Assembly (NCBI RefSeq): GCF_014649815.1
Contig: NZ_BMTT01000015.1
Coordinates: 89,726-153,725, forward strand
Source: Streptomyces mutabilis
GTDB taxonomy: Bacteria > Actinomycetota > Actinomycetes > Streptomycetales > Streptomycetaceae
Length of the DNA stretch: 64,000 bases
Reading direction: 5' to 3'
Shown here: piece after piece, positions 31,986 through 41,955 of the stretch
Position numbering within the stretch: the first letter of the stretch is position 1
How the letters are laid out: the number at the start of each line of letters is the position of its first letter
The notes under the pieces: model-generated
What the model was told of the DNA's origin: nothing
Databases searched by the model: none
What the model saw: the letters and a program-made list of their open reading frames with translations, nothing else
Program-made: the position numbers and the translations under genes

Positions 31986-32383
31986 CGCCACGGGCCTTGG
32001 GTGGGGCCGCCGCCGCGGTACGGATCGGCGCACCTGGCGCGCGGCTGACGGCCGATCACCGTCTCTGCGCCGCGCGTTCCTCGGTCGCGCTCCGCGGTCC
32101 TGGCGGCGTTCACTACCTCGCGGGTGATGTCGTACTGCCGGTTGCAGAGGCTTATCGACTGGTAGTCGCCGCAGGGGGTTGCGCTGTCGAGCAGTTCGCG
32201 TGCCCAGTGGCGGACGGCGGTCGTGCGCAACTCTTCGGGGCAGAGGGCGGGTCGGGCCGATGCGGTCGTGGACGCGGATGCCGAGGTCGACGCGGTCGCT
32301 TCCGTGGCGCTGTCGGAAGCGGCCCTGTCGGCGGGGGAGTCGCCGCAGGCGGCGCCGGGCAGGGACAGTGCGAGCGCCACCAT
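31982..32383 (-). CDS. Putative secreted or lipoprotein of unknown function
   Basis: A protein of about 133 residues if it begins at the ATG at 32383; the frame stays open to a TTG at 32614 and the true start is uncertain, because none of the candidates has a convincing ribosome site. The N-terminal hydrophobic stretch ends LPGAACGDS, an imperfect lipobox, followed by an Ala/Ser/Thr-rich linker and a compact domain with CPEELRTTAVRHWARELL and three further cysteines. Coupled by ATGA to the next gene. No named family recognised. Confidence 0.55.
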   Translation of the reverse strand: MVALALSLPGAACGDSPADRAASDSATEATASTSASASTTASARPALCPEELRTTAVRHWARELLDSATPCGDYQSISLCNRQYDITREVVNAARTAERDRGTRGAETVIGRQPRARCADPYRGGGPTQGPWR

Positions 32384-32719
32384 GACCGGGACGACCCGGT
32401 CGCGTGCGTCGCGCCGGTGCGCCGCGCGTTCGCGTGCGGGGGCTCCCCGCGCGGTGCGCTCGGGCGTGTGCTGCTCGAACCCTTGACGGGTGGCGCGTTG
32501 GTGGGCGGCGCGTTCGAGTGCGAGGTGTACGCACCCGCCGAGCCGTCGCCCCCGGCCAGGGGGTCTCTCCCCGTCCCATGCCCCGAAGCCAGGGCGCCGG
32601 GTGGCCGGGAGCAATGCCGAGGGCGCGACATGCCGGTCCGGGCTGTGTACCGACGCGGGCCGTGTGCCGAGGGGGCCGTGTCTCGACGGAGGCGTGTGTC
32701 GATCGGCCTGTCACGCCGC
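32384..32719. other. Gap with no convincing gene
   Basis: About 335 bp between the thioesterase stop and the chosen start of the unknown secreted protein. The only use I can suggest is an N-terminal extension of that protein up to the TTG at 32614. No clear promoter or hairpin was recognised. Confidence 0.4.
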
Positions 32720-33208
32720 TCAGGCGGTCGCGTCCGCCTGCGCTCCGTCGCCCGGCCTCACGTCCCGCAGCAGACAGGTCAGCCGGGCGGTGCACACGCG
32801 GCGGTCCTGTTCGTCGCTGATCACGATCTCGTACGTCGCCGTCGACCGGCCCCGGTGCACCGGCGTGGCCACCCCGGTGACCAGGCCGGAGCGGGCTCCG
32901 CGGTGGTGGGTGCAGTTCAGGTCGACGCCGACGGCGATCCTGGAAGCGCCGCCGTGCAGCATCGAGCCGACCGACCCGAGCGTCTCGGCCAGCACCGCCG
33001 AGGCGCCCCCGTGCAGCAGTCCGTACGGCTGGGTGTTGCCCTCGACCGGCATGGTGCCGACGACCCGGTCGGCCGACGCCTCGAGGATCTGGACCCCCAT
33101 GCGCGTCCCGAGGTGCCCGGCGGAGAACAGTGCGGGCAGGTCGACGCCGAGCGTGGCGTACTCGTCGATGACCTCCTGCGGGAACTGCACCTGCTGCTGC
33201 TCGCCCAT
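32720..33208 (-). CDS. Hotdog-fold thioesterase (PaaI family)
   Basis: A 162-residue PaaI-type acyl-CoA thioesterase. The ATG has GGAG 8 bp upstream. The core reads GTMPVEGNTQPYGLLHGGASAVLAETLGS, with the HGGASAVLAE motif that carries the catalytic residue of this family, followed by GVDLNCTHHRGARSGLVTGVATPVHRGRSTATYEI. The substrate is unknown; aromatic or short-chain CoA esters are typical. It lies 85 bp downstream of the molybdopterin oxidoreductase on the same strand. Confidence 0.9.
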   Translation of the reverse strand: MGEQQQVQFPQEVIDEYATLGVDLPALFSAGHLGTRMGVQILEASADRVVGTMPVEGNTQPYGLLHGGASAVLAETLGSVGSMLHGGASRIAVGVDLNCTHHRGARSGLVTGVATPVHRGRSTATYEIVISDEQDRRVCTARLTCLLRDVRPGDGAQADATA

Positions 33209-33293
33209 GGGCCCGGCTCCGTTTCGTCGCTCCGTCTGTCGGATCCGCCGGCCGGCCAGGTGGGACGGGCCGTCGGCGCCACTGAGCAAACGC

Positions 33294-35573
<2,280 letters not shown>

Positions 35574-35741
35574 CGCGCGCTCCTTCGCTTACGCGTGTGA
35601 GGTACGTCTCCGATCCTCGCACGTCCCTCCGACAGCGAGGGAGGCCGGGCGGGCCGGAATTCGGAAACGGTGGTCGCGGCGGCGGACGGAGGCCGGTCCG
35701 TGCCGACGGCGAGCGCGGGGCCGAGTGTCAGTGGTCCGTGG

Positions 35742-35747
35742 CAGGAT
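35742..35747 (+). promoter_or_regulatory. Possible -10 element of polA
   Basis: CAGGAT lies 7 nt before the polA GTG with no ribosome binding site between, the arrangement expected for a leaderless transcript. The -35 region is not conserved. Confidence 0.35.
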
Positions 35748-35754
35748 CGGGGGC

Positions 35755-38481
35755 GTGGCAGAGACAGCATCGAAGAAGACCGACAACCCCTCCGGCGGCG
35801 ACCGTCCGCGCCTGATGCTCATGGACGGGCACTCGCTGGCCTACCGCGCGTTCTTCGCGCTGCCCGCGGAGAACTTCACGACCGCGACGGGCCAGCCGAC
35901 CAACGCGATCTACGGCTTCGCGTCGATGCTGGCCAACACGTTGCGTGACGAGGCGCCCACCCACTTCGCGGTGGCGTTCGACGTCTCCCGCAAGACCTGG
36001 CGGTCCCAGGAGTTCACCGAGTACAAGGCGAACCGCTCCAAGACGCCGGACGAGTTCAAGGGGCAGGTCGAGCTGATCGGCGAGCTGCTCGACGCCATGC
36101 ACGTGCAGCGCTTCGCCGTCGAGGGCTTCGAGGCCGACGACGTCATCGCCACGCTCGCCACACAGGCCGAGGCCGAGGGCTTCGACGTGCTGATCGTCAC
36201 CGGCGACCGGGACTCTTTCCAGCTGGTCAGCGAGCACACCACGGTGCTGTACCCGACCAAGGGCGTCTCCGAGCTGACCCGTTTCACGCCGGAGAAGGTC
36301 TTCGAGAAGTACGGGCTGACTCCCGCCCAGTACCCCGACTTCGCGGCACTGCGCGGCGACCCGTCCGACAACCTGCCGGGCATCCCGGGCGTCGGCGAGA
36401 AGACGGCCGCGAAGTGGATCAACCAGTTCGGGTCCTTCGCGGAGCTGGTGGAGCGCGTCGAGGAGGTCAAGGGCAAGGCCGGGCAGAACCTGCGCGACCA
36501 CCTGGAGTCCGTCAAACTCAACCGCCGCCTCACCGAGCTGGAGCGGCGGGTCGAGCTGCCGAAGACGGTCACCGACCTGGAGCGGACGGCCTACGACCGC
36601 AAGGGCGTCGCGATGATCCTGGACACCCTGGAAATCCGCAACCCGTCCCTGCGGGAGCGGCTGTACGCCGTCGACCCGGGCGCCGAGGAGGCCGAGGCGA
36701 CCCCGGTCGTGGCGGACGGGGTGGAGCTGGACGGCACCGTGCTGGGCACCGGCGAGGTGGCCGGCTGGCTCGCCGAGCACGGCACGCAGCCCCTCGGTGT
36801 GGCCACGGTCGACACCTGGGCGCTGGGCACCGGCTCGGTCGCCGAGGTCGCGCTCGCCGCGGCCGACGGCAAGGCCGCCTGGTTCGACCCGACGGAGCTC
36901 GACGGGGCCGACGAGGCGGCGTTCGCGGCCTGGCTGTCCGACCCGGACCGGCCCAAGATCCTGCACAACGCGAAGGGCGCGATGCGCGTCTTCGCCGAGC
37001 ACGGCTGGAGCGTCGCCGGTGTCGGCATGGACACCGCGCTCGCCGCCTACCTGGTCAAGCCGGGCCGCCGCTCCTTCGACCTGGACGCGCTCTCCTTGGA
37101 GTACCTGCACCGCGAGCTGGCCCCCGCCGCCGCGGCCGACGGCCAGCTCGCCTTCGGTGCCGACGACGGCGCCGAGGCCGAAGCGCTGATGGTGCAGGCC
37201 CGCGCGATCCTCGACCTGGGCGAGGCCTTCGAGGGCCGCCTTCAGGACGTCGGCGCCGCCGACCTGCTGCGCGATGTGGAGCTGCCCACGTCCGCGCTGC
37301 TGGCCCGCATGGAGCGGCACGGCATCGCCGCCGACCGGGAGCACCTCCAGGCCATGGAGCAGATGTTCGCCGGTGCCGTGCAGCAGGCGGTGAGGGAGGC
37401 GCACGCGGCGGCCGGGCACGAGTTCAACCTCGGCTCGCCCAAGCAGCTCCAGGAAGTCCTCTTCGGCGAGCTGAACCTGCCGAAGACCAAGAAGACCAAG
37501 ACCGGCTACACCACCGACGCCGACGCCCTGGCCTGGCTCGCGGCCCAGACGGAGAACGAACTGCCGGTCATCATGCTCCGCCACCGCGAGCAGGCCAAGC
37601 TGCGGGTCACGGTCGAGGGCCTGATCAAGACGATCGCCTCCGACGGCCGCATCCACACCACGTTCAACCAGACGGTCGCCGCGACCGGCCGCCTCTCCTC
37701 CACGGACCCGAACCTGCAGAACATCCCGGTCCGCACCGACGAGGGCCGGGCGATCCGCCGCGGCTTCGTCGTCGGCGAGGGCTTCGAGTCGCTGATGACG
37801 GCCGATTACAGCCAGATCGAGCTGCGCGTCATGGCCCACCTCTCCGAGGACGCGGGCCTCATCGAGGCCTTCACCTCCGGCGAGGACCTGCACACCACCG
37901 CCGCCGCGCAGGTGTTCTCCGTCGAGCAGTCCGCGGTCGACGCGGAGATGCGCCGCAAGATCAAGGCCATGTCCTACGGCCTTGCGTACGGACTGTCCGC
38001 CTTCGGCCTCTCCCAGCAGTTGAACATCGAGGCGGCGGAGGCCCGCGGCCTGATGGACGCCTACTTCGAGCGGTTCGGCGGCGTACGGGACTACCTGCGC
38101 CGGGTCGTCGACGAGGCCCGGGCGACGGGCTACACGGCGACGCTCTTCGGCCGTCGCCGCTACCTGCCCGACCTCAACAGCGACAACCGCCAGCGCCGCG
38201 AGGCGGCCGAGCGCATGGCGCTGAACGCCCCGATCCAGGGCACGGCGGCCGACATCGTCAAGATCGCCATGCTCAACGTCGACAAGGCGCTGCGCGAGGC
38301 CGGCCTCTCCTCCCGCATGCTGCTCCAGGTCCACGACGAAATCGTCCTGGAGATCGCCCCCGGCGAGCGGGCGGCGGCGGAGGAACTGGTCCGCCGCGAG
38401 ATGGCGGACGCCGTGCGGCTCAGGGTCCCCCTGGGCGTCTCGGTGGGCGCGGGACCGGACTGGGAGTCGGCGGCGCACTAG
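35755..38481 (+). CDS. polA: DNA polymerase I
   Basis: A 908-residue DNA polymerase I for gap filling and RNA primer removal. Residues 1-310 are the 5'-3' flap nuclease (LMLMDGHSLAYRAFFAL, FEADDVIATLA, VTGDRDSFQLV, PGVGEKTAAKW). Residues about 330-520 have the 3'-5' exonuclease fold but the acidic proofreading residues are not evident, as in other actinobacterial enzymes. The polymerase domain has motif A DYSQIELRVMAHLSED, motif B RRKIKAMSYGLAYGLSAFG and motif C QVHDEIVLE. The start is a GTG, probably leaderless. Confidence 0.97.
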   Translation: MAETASKKTDNPSGGDRPRLMLMDGHSLAYRAFFALPAENFTTATGQPTNAIYGFASMLANTLRDEAPTHFAVAFDVSRKTWRSQEFTEYKANRSKTPDEFKGQVELIGELLDAMHVQRFAVEGFEADDVIATLATQAEAEGFDVLIVTGDRDSFQLVSEHTTVLYPTKGVSELTRFTPEKVFEKYGLTPAQYPDFAALRGDPSDNLPGIPGVGEKTAAKWINQFGSFAELVERVEEVKGKAGQNLRDHLESVKLNRRLTELERRVELPKTVTDLERTAYDRKGVAMILDTLEIRNPSLRERLYAVDPGAEEAEATPVVADGVELDGTVLGTGEVAGWLAEHGTQPLGVATVDTWALGTGSVAEVALAAADGKAAWFDPTELDGADEAAFAAWLSDPDRPKILHNAKGAMRVFAEHGWSVAGVGMDTALAAYLVKPGRRSFDLDALSLEYLHRELAPAAAADGQLAFGADDGAEAEALMVQARAILDLGEAFEGRLQDVGAADLLRDVELPTSALLARMERHGIAADREHLQAMEQMFAGAVQQAVREAHAAAGHEFNLGSPKQLQEVLFGELNLPKTKKTKTGYTTDADALAWLAAQTENELPVIMLRHREQAKLRVTVEGLIKTIASDGRIHTTFNQTVAATGRLSSTDPNLQNIPVRTDEGRAIRRGFVVGEGFESLMTADYSQIELRVMAHLSEDAGLIEAFTSGEDLHTTAAAQVFSVEQSAVDAEMRRKIKAMSYGLAYGLSAFGLSQQLNIEAAEARGLMDAYFERFGGVRDYLRRVVDEARATGYTATLFGRRRYLPDLNSDNRQRREAAERMALNAPIQGTAADIVKIAMLNVDKALREAGLSSRMLLQVHDEIVLEIAPGERAAAEELVRREMADAVRLRVPLGVSVGAGPDWESAAH

Positions 38482-38645
38482 CCTGCGGCGGTCGGCGGTC
38501 GGCGGTAAGGGATGTGAGGGGGGAGCGCCGCGGGGTCACGTACTCGCGGCGCTGCCCTCCTCCCCTCCGCACGCCCGGCGGGCCCGTCACTCAGGTGGCC
38601 CCCGCGAAAGGGCCCCCCGCCCGCGACTCCGGTGAGGATGCGGGC

Positions 38646-39059
38646 ATGGGTATACGCATGCTCCACCACCGGACGACACCGGCACGGGCAAGCACCGACC
38701 GACCCGCCCGCATGCCGCTCCTACCGGTCCCGGTCTTCGCGCCGGGCGCAAGTACCGGCCGCACCCCCACCACCCTCGCGACGGCCCTGCGCCGCACCAC
38801 GGCAGACCTCCGCCGCAGAATCCTCCGCCGGGACCGGGCCGCCCCGATGCCGCGCGAGACGCCCGCCTGGCGGCTGTGGGCCGACCTGGCCCGCGGCTAC
38901 CTGGCGCTCGCCCTCACGCTGCTGCCGCGGACCCGGCCCGCGCACACTTTCACCGTGTTCGTCGCCGGCTCCGACACGCTCAGCGCGCGACCCGGCGGTC
39001 CGGCTCCGTACCGGCGCCTGCCGGGCGGGCGGGGACCGGGGCCGGACGCCACACCCTGA
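38646..39059 (+). CDS. Small basic protein of unknown function
   Basis: A 137-residue ORF with GAGG 8 bp before its ATG. The N-terminus is rich in Thr/Arg/Pro (PARMPLLPVPVFAPGAS, LATALRRTTADLRRRI), followed by an amphipathic-to-hydrophobic stretch WADLARGYLALALTLLP and a Gly/Pro-rich tail. No family recognised. It follows polA by 165 bp and its last 80 bp overlap, tail to tail, the DUF4184-type gene on the other strand, so its C-terminus or its reality should be treated with caution. Confidence 0.5.
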   Translation: MGIRMLHHRTTPARASTDRPARMPLLPVPVFAPGASTGRTPTTLATALRRTTADLRRRILRRDRAAPMPRETPAWRLWADLARGYLALALTLLPRTRPAHTFTVFVAGSDTLSARPGGPAPYRRLPGGRGPGPDATP

Positions 39060-39834
39060 CGGCCACGGCGTACAGCAGCAGTCCCGGGACGAGCCCCGCG
39101 CCCGCCCCGAAGCACACCGTCGGGATCAGCTCCCAGGGTTTCGCCACGTCACCCCAGTAGTCCCACCACCGGGTGGCCCGCCGCACCGCCCCGGCCACCG
39201 CACAACCGCCCACCACCGCCCCGGCCCACCACCGGTCCCGCACCAGGAGCACCGGAACGCCCAGCGGTTCGGTCCCGGGCGCCCGGTGCAGCGCCCGCGC
39301 CAGGAACACGGCGAGCACGACGGCGGCCAGGGCGGAACCGCCGTACTGGAGGTACCAGTACAGAGGAGAACCCGCGATCTCCCGGCCGAGGACGGGGAAC
39401 ACACGCGTCCCCCACCGGTCGAGATGCGTGAACGCGTCCCACACCACGTGCGTCGACGCCCCCAGCACCGCGGACACGTACCACCACAGCAGGAGCGAGG
39501 GCGTCACGCGCGCGCGGGGCGCCCCGCAGCGCAGCAGAGCGGCGACCCGCCGCTGCCGAACCCTCGGCAACAGGGCCACCAGCGGCTCGCGCACGAGCAG
39601 CCACAGACCCACCAGCGCCCAGGCGATGACCACATCTACGGTGAAGACGCCCGGGAAGTCGTGCGTGACGTCCCCGAACTCCATCGCCCCGGACAGGAAA
39701 CTCGCCGCGTAATAGGTCATGTCGGGCGAGAAGGAGCCCGCCACCAGCACCGCCGGTACCAGCCGCCCCCGTCCGGTCCCGTCACTCCTCAGCGCGGGCA
39801 GGACGGCGGCGGCATGACTGAGGGTGAACGGCAA
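38980..39834 (-). CDS. DUF4184 family integral membrane protein
   Basis: A 284-residue membrane protein. The start is a TTG: GAGGAG lies 5 bp upstream and the reading TTG-PFTLSHAAAVLP gives the standard opening of DUF4184 proteins; no ATG or GTG is available. The N-terminal part contains SHAAAVLPALR, a metal-type His, SFSPDMTYY and DVTHDFPGVFTVDV, and later HVVWDAFTH, conserved His/Asp residues of this metal-dependent-looking family, with about seven hydrophobic segments. Function is unknown. Divergent from the transglycosylase. Confidence 0.85.
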   Translation of the reverse strand: MPFTLSHAAAVLPALRSDGTGRGRLVPAVLVAGSFSPDMTYYAASFLSGAMEFGDVTHDFPGVFTVDVVIAWALVGLWLLVREPLVALLPRVRQRRVAALLRCGAPRARVTPSLLLWWYVSAVLGASTHVVWDAFTHLDRWGTRVFPVLGREIAGSPLYWYLQYGGSALAAVVLAVFLARALHRAPGTEPLGVPVLLVRDRWWAGAVVGGCAVAGAVRRATRWWDYWGDVAKPWELIPTVCFGAGAGLVPGLLLYAVAVRVWRPAPVPARPAGAGTEPDRRVAR

Positions 39835-40075
39835 CGGGACTCCTCGTATGGCCAACTGGTGAATATCGGGCGCGAACGGGTCCCCGCGCAAAGCAAGTTG
39901 CCGTAGGGTCGCCTGCGGCACCGTACTGGTCGAACAGACGAACATCGCGCGGGGAAAGTTGCGGCGCAACCTCCGGCGCGCACCGATCGTCGCAACAGGA
40001 CGGGTACGACGGGCGAGTACGACAGCCGAGAACGGACGGACGGACGCGACGGCGTCCATGGGAGGGGTTCACTCT

Positions 40076-41881
40076 ATGGCGGCGCATTTCGACAGGAGGC
40101 TCCGCAAGGCGGCGGTCACCACCACCGTGGCAGCGGTTGCGGTCGCGGCCCTGTCCGCGTCCCAGGCTCCCGACGTGACGGCCGACGCCGACGGCAGACA
40201 GACCACCTCCGACAACGTGCCGACTTTCGACACGCCCGCCGAGGAGAGCGCGACGGGCAACTCGCCCTACTACACGGATCTCCCGCCGCTGAACAGCCCG
40301 AGTCCCGCGCCGACCATCGGCGCCCCCGCGTCCCGGACACCGTCCGAGGCGGGCATCCCCGCCACGGTCCTCGACGCCTACAAGAAGGCCGAGTCGGCGC
40401 TGCGCCGGTCCAAGCCCGGATGCAACCTCCCCTGGCAACTGCTCGCCGCCATCGGCAAGGTGGAGTCGGGTCAGGCCCGCGGCGGCCGCGTCACCGCCGA
40501 CGGCACCACGACCAGTCCGATCATCGGCCCACAGCTGGACGGCAACGGCTTCGCGCTCATCAAGGACACCGACAACGGCGTCTACGACGGCAACAGCGCC
40601 TACGACAACGCCGTCGGCCCCATGCAGTTCATCCCCTCCACCTGGGCCTGGGCGGGCCGCGACGGCAACGGTGACGGCAAGGAAGACCCCAACAACATCT
40701 ACGACGCCGCGCTCTCCGCCGGTCACTACCTGTGCCGCAACGGCTGGGACCTGTCCGACCAGGCCGACCTCAAGCGCGCGATCCTCAGCTACAACAACTC
40801 CCAGGACTACCTGTACACGGTCCTGTCGTGGCTGGAGCACTACCGCAAGGGTACCCACGAGATCCCGGACGGCACCGGCACCCTGCCCGTGGACCGCAGC
40901 GACGACGGCGCCGCGAGCGGACGCGAGAGGTCGCCCGGCGGTACGGGCGCGACCACGCGCCCCACGTCCCCCGGCACGCCGTCGCCCAGCCCGGTCAAGC
41001 CGGGCGGTTCCACCGCACCCGGCGCACCCACGACCCCGCCGGACCCCGGCACCGGTTCCCCGAGCCCCAAGCCACCGACCGACCCGGAGACCCCGTCCGG
41101 CACCCCGACCCCCACCGACACGGTGCACCACCTGGAGAACGCCGGGACCACGGGGCTCACCGCCGTCGCGGGCGACACCTTCACCAGGAAGATCAGCACC
41201 CGCGCCGAGACCGAGGCCGGGAAGGCCGTCGGCAAGGTGCGGATCCGCTTCACCGTGCTGGGCGACACGGACGCCACCTTCGCCGGCGGCGAGAAGGTCG
41301 CCGTGGCCACCACCGACGCCTCCGGCGTGGCGGTCGCGCCCGCACTGGTCGCGGGCGAGAAGACCGGCGCCTTCACCGTGCGTGCCGCCGTCGCCGGCCG
41401 CACCGTCCCCGGCATCGACTACAAGGCCACCGTCACCGAGCGGGTCGCCGACGCCCTCGCGCGCACCGGCGCGACCGAGCTGACGTGCACGCCCGGCGGC
41501 GAGTTCGCGGACCGGGTCGAGGTCAAGGCCACGCACAGGGGCGCCGCCGCGGACAAGGTCGCCGTCACCGCCACGCTCGTCAAGTCGGTGCTCGACCCGG
41601 CCGAGAACGACAAGGGCCCCTACTTCGAGGACGCCGACGGCAAGGCCGTCCGCACCCTGACCGGCCTGAAGACCGACGCCAAGGGCCTGCTGACGCTGCC
41701 GAAGCTGTACGCGGACGACACCAGCGGCACGTTCGTGCTACGTCTCACCACCGCGGGCGGCGCCACGCTCGACGTCCAGCTGAAGGTGGCCGAGGCGGAG
41801 CCGACGCCGAGCCCGTCGCCCGAATCGCCCGACGCGTCGCCCAGCCCCTCCACCGAGCCGTCGACGGAGCCGGAAGCGTAG
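40076..41881 (+). CDS. Secreted lytic murein transglycosylase
   Basis: A 601-residue exported cell-wall enzyme. The ATG has GGAGGGG 8 bp upstream. Signal peptide: HFDRRLRKAAV followed by a hydrophobic run ending near residue 30. The catalytic SLT domain (about residues 95-270) has NLPWQLLAAIGKVESGQ with the catalytic Glu130, NAVGPMQFIPSTWAWAG and AALSAGHYLCRNGWD. A Pro/Ser/Thr-rich linker (about 290-350) leads to beta-rich repeats of about 80-100 residues (TAVAGDTFTRKIST, GATELTCTPGGEFAD) that look like Ig-like modules, and a low-complexity acidic Pro/Ser tail. It cuts peptidoglycan during growth or sporulation (family knowledge). A search for a ydaO-type c-di-AMP riboswitch upstream was negative. 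Confidence 0.9.
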   Translation: MAAHFDRRLRKAAVTTTVAAVAVAALSASQAPDVTADADGRQTTSDNVPTFDTPAEESATGNSPYYTDLPPLNSPSPAPTIGAPASRTPSEAGIPATVLDAYKKAESALRRSKPGCNLPWQLLAAIGKVESGQARGGRVTADGTTTSPIIGPQLDGNGFALIKDTDNGVYDGNSAYDNAVGPMQFIPSTWAWAGRDGNGDGKEDPNNIYDAALSAGHYLCRNGWDLSDQADLKRAILSYNNSQDYLYTVLSWLEHYRKGTHEIPDGTGTLPVDRSDDGAASGRERSPGGTGATTRPTSPGTPSPSPVKPGGSTAPGAPTTPPDPGTGSPSPKPPTDPETPSGTPTPTDTVHHLENAGTTGLTAVAGDTFTRKISTRAETEAGKAVGKVRIRFTVLGDTDATFAGGEKVAVATTDASGVAVAPALVAGEKTGAFTVRAAVAGRTVPGIDYKATVTERVADALARTGATELTCTPGGEFADRVEVKATHRGAAADKVAVTATLVKSVLDPAENDKGPYFEDADGKAVRTLTGLKTDAKGLLTLPKLYADDTSGTFVLRLTTAGGATLDVQLKVAEAEPTPSPSPESPDASPSPSTEPSTEPEA

Positions 41882-41902
41882 GCGCGGCACCCGCGCGAAC
41901 GA

Positions 41903-41940
41903 CCGAGGGGCGCCCTCCGCTTCAGCGGGGCGCCCCTCGG
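41903..41940. terminator. Bidirectional hairpin between transglycosylase and hrpB
   Basis: A perfect 13-bp stem (41903-41915 with 41928-41940) with a short inner CCGC/GCGG stem, between two convergent genes whose stops are at 41881 and 41956. Confidence 0.85.
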
Positions 41941-41955
41941 CGCGTCGTCACCCGC

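Noticed and set aside
35728-38478. Long minus-strand open frame antisense to polA
   Set aside because: Shadow of polA codon bias; no recognisable protein.
39835-40075. c-di-AMP (ydaO) riboswitch before the transglycosylase
   Set aside because: Some cell-wall hydrolase genes have it, but I could not find its conserved core here; only a short GTTGC-GGC-GCAAC dyad is visible.
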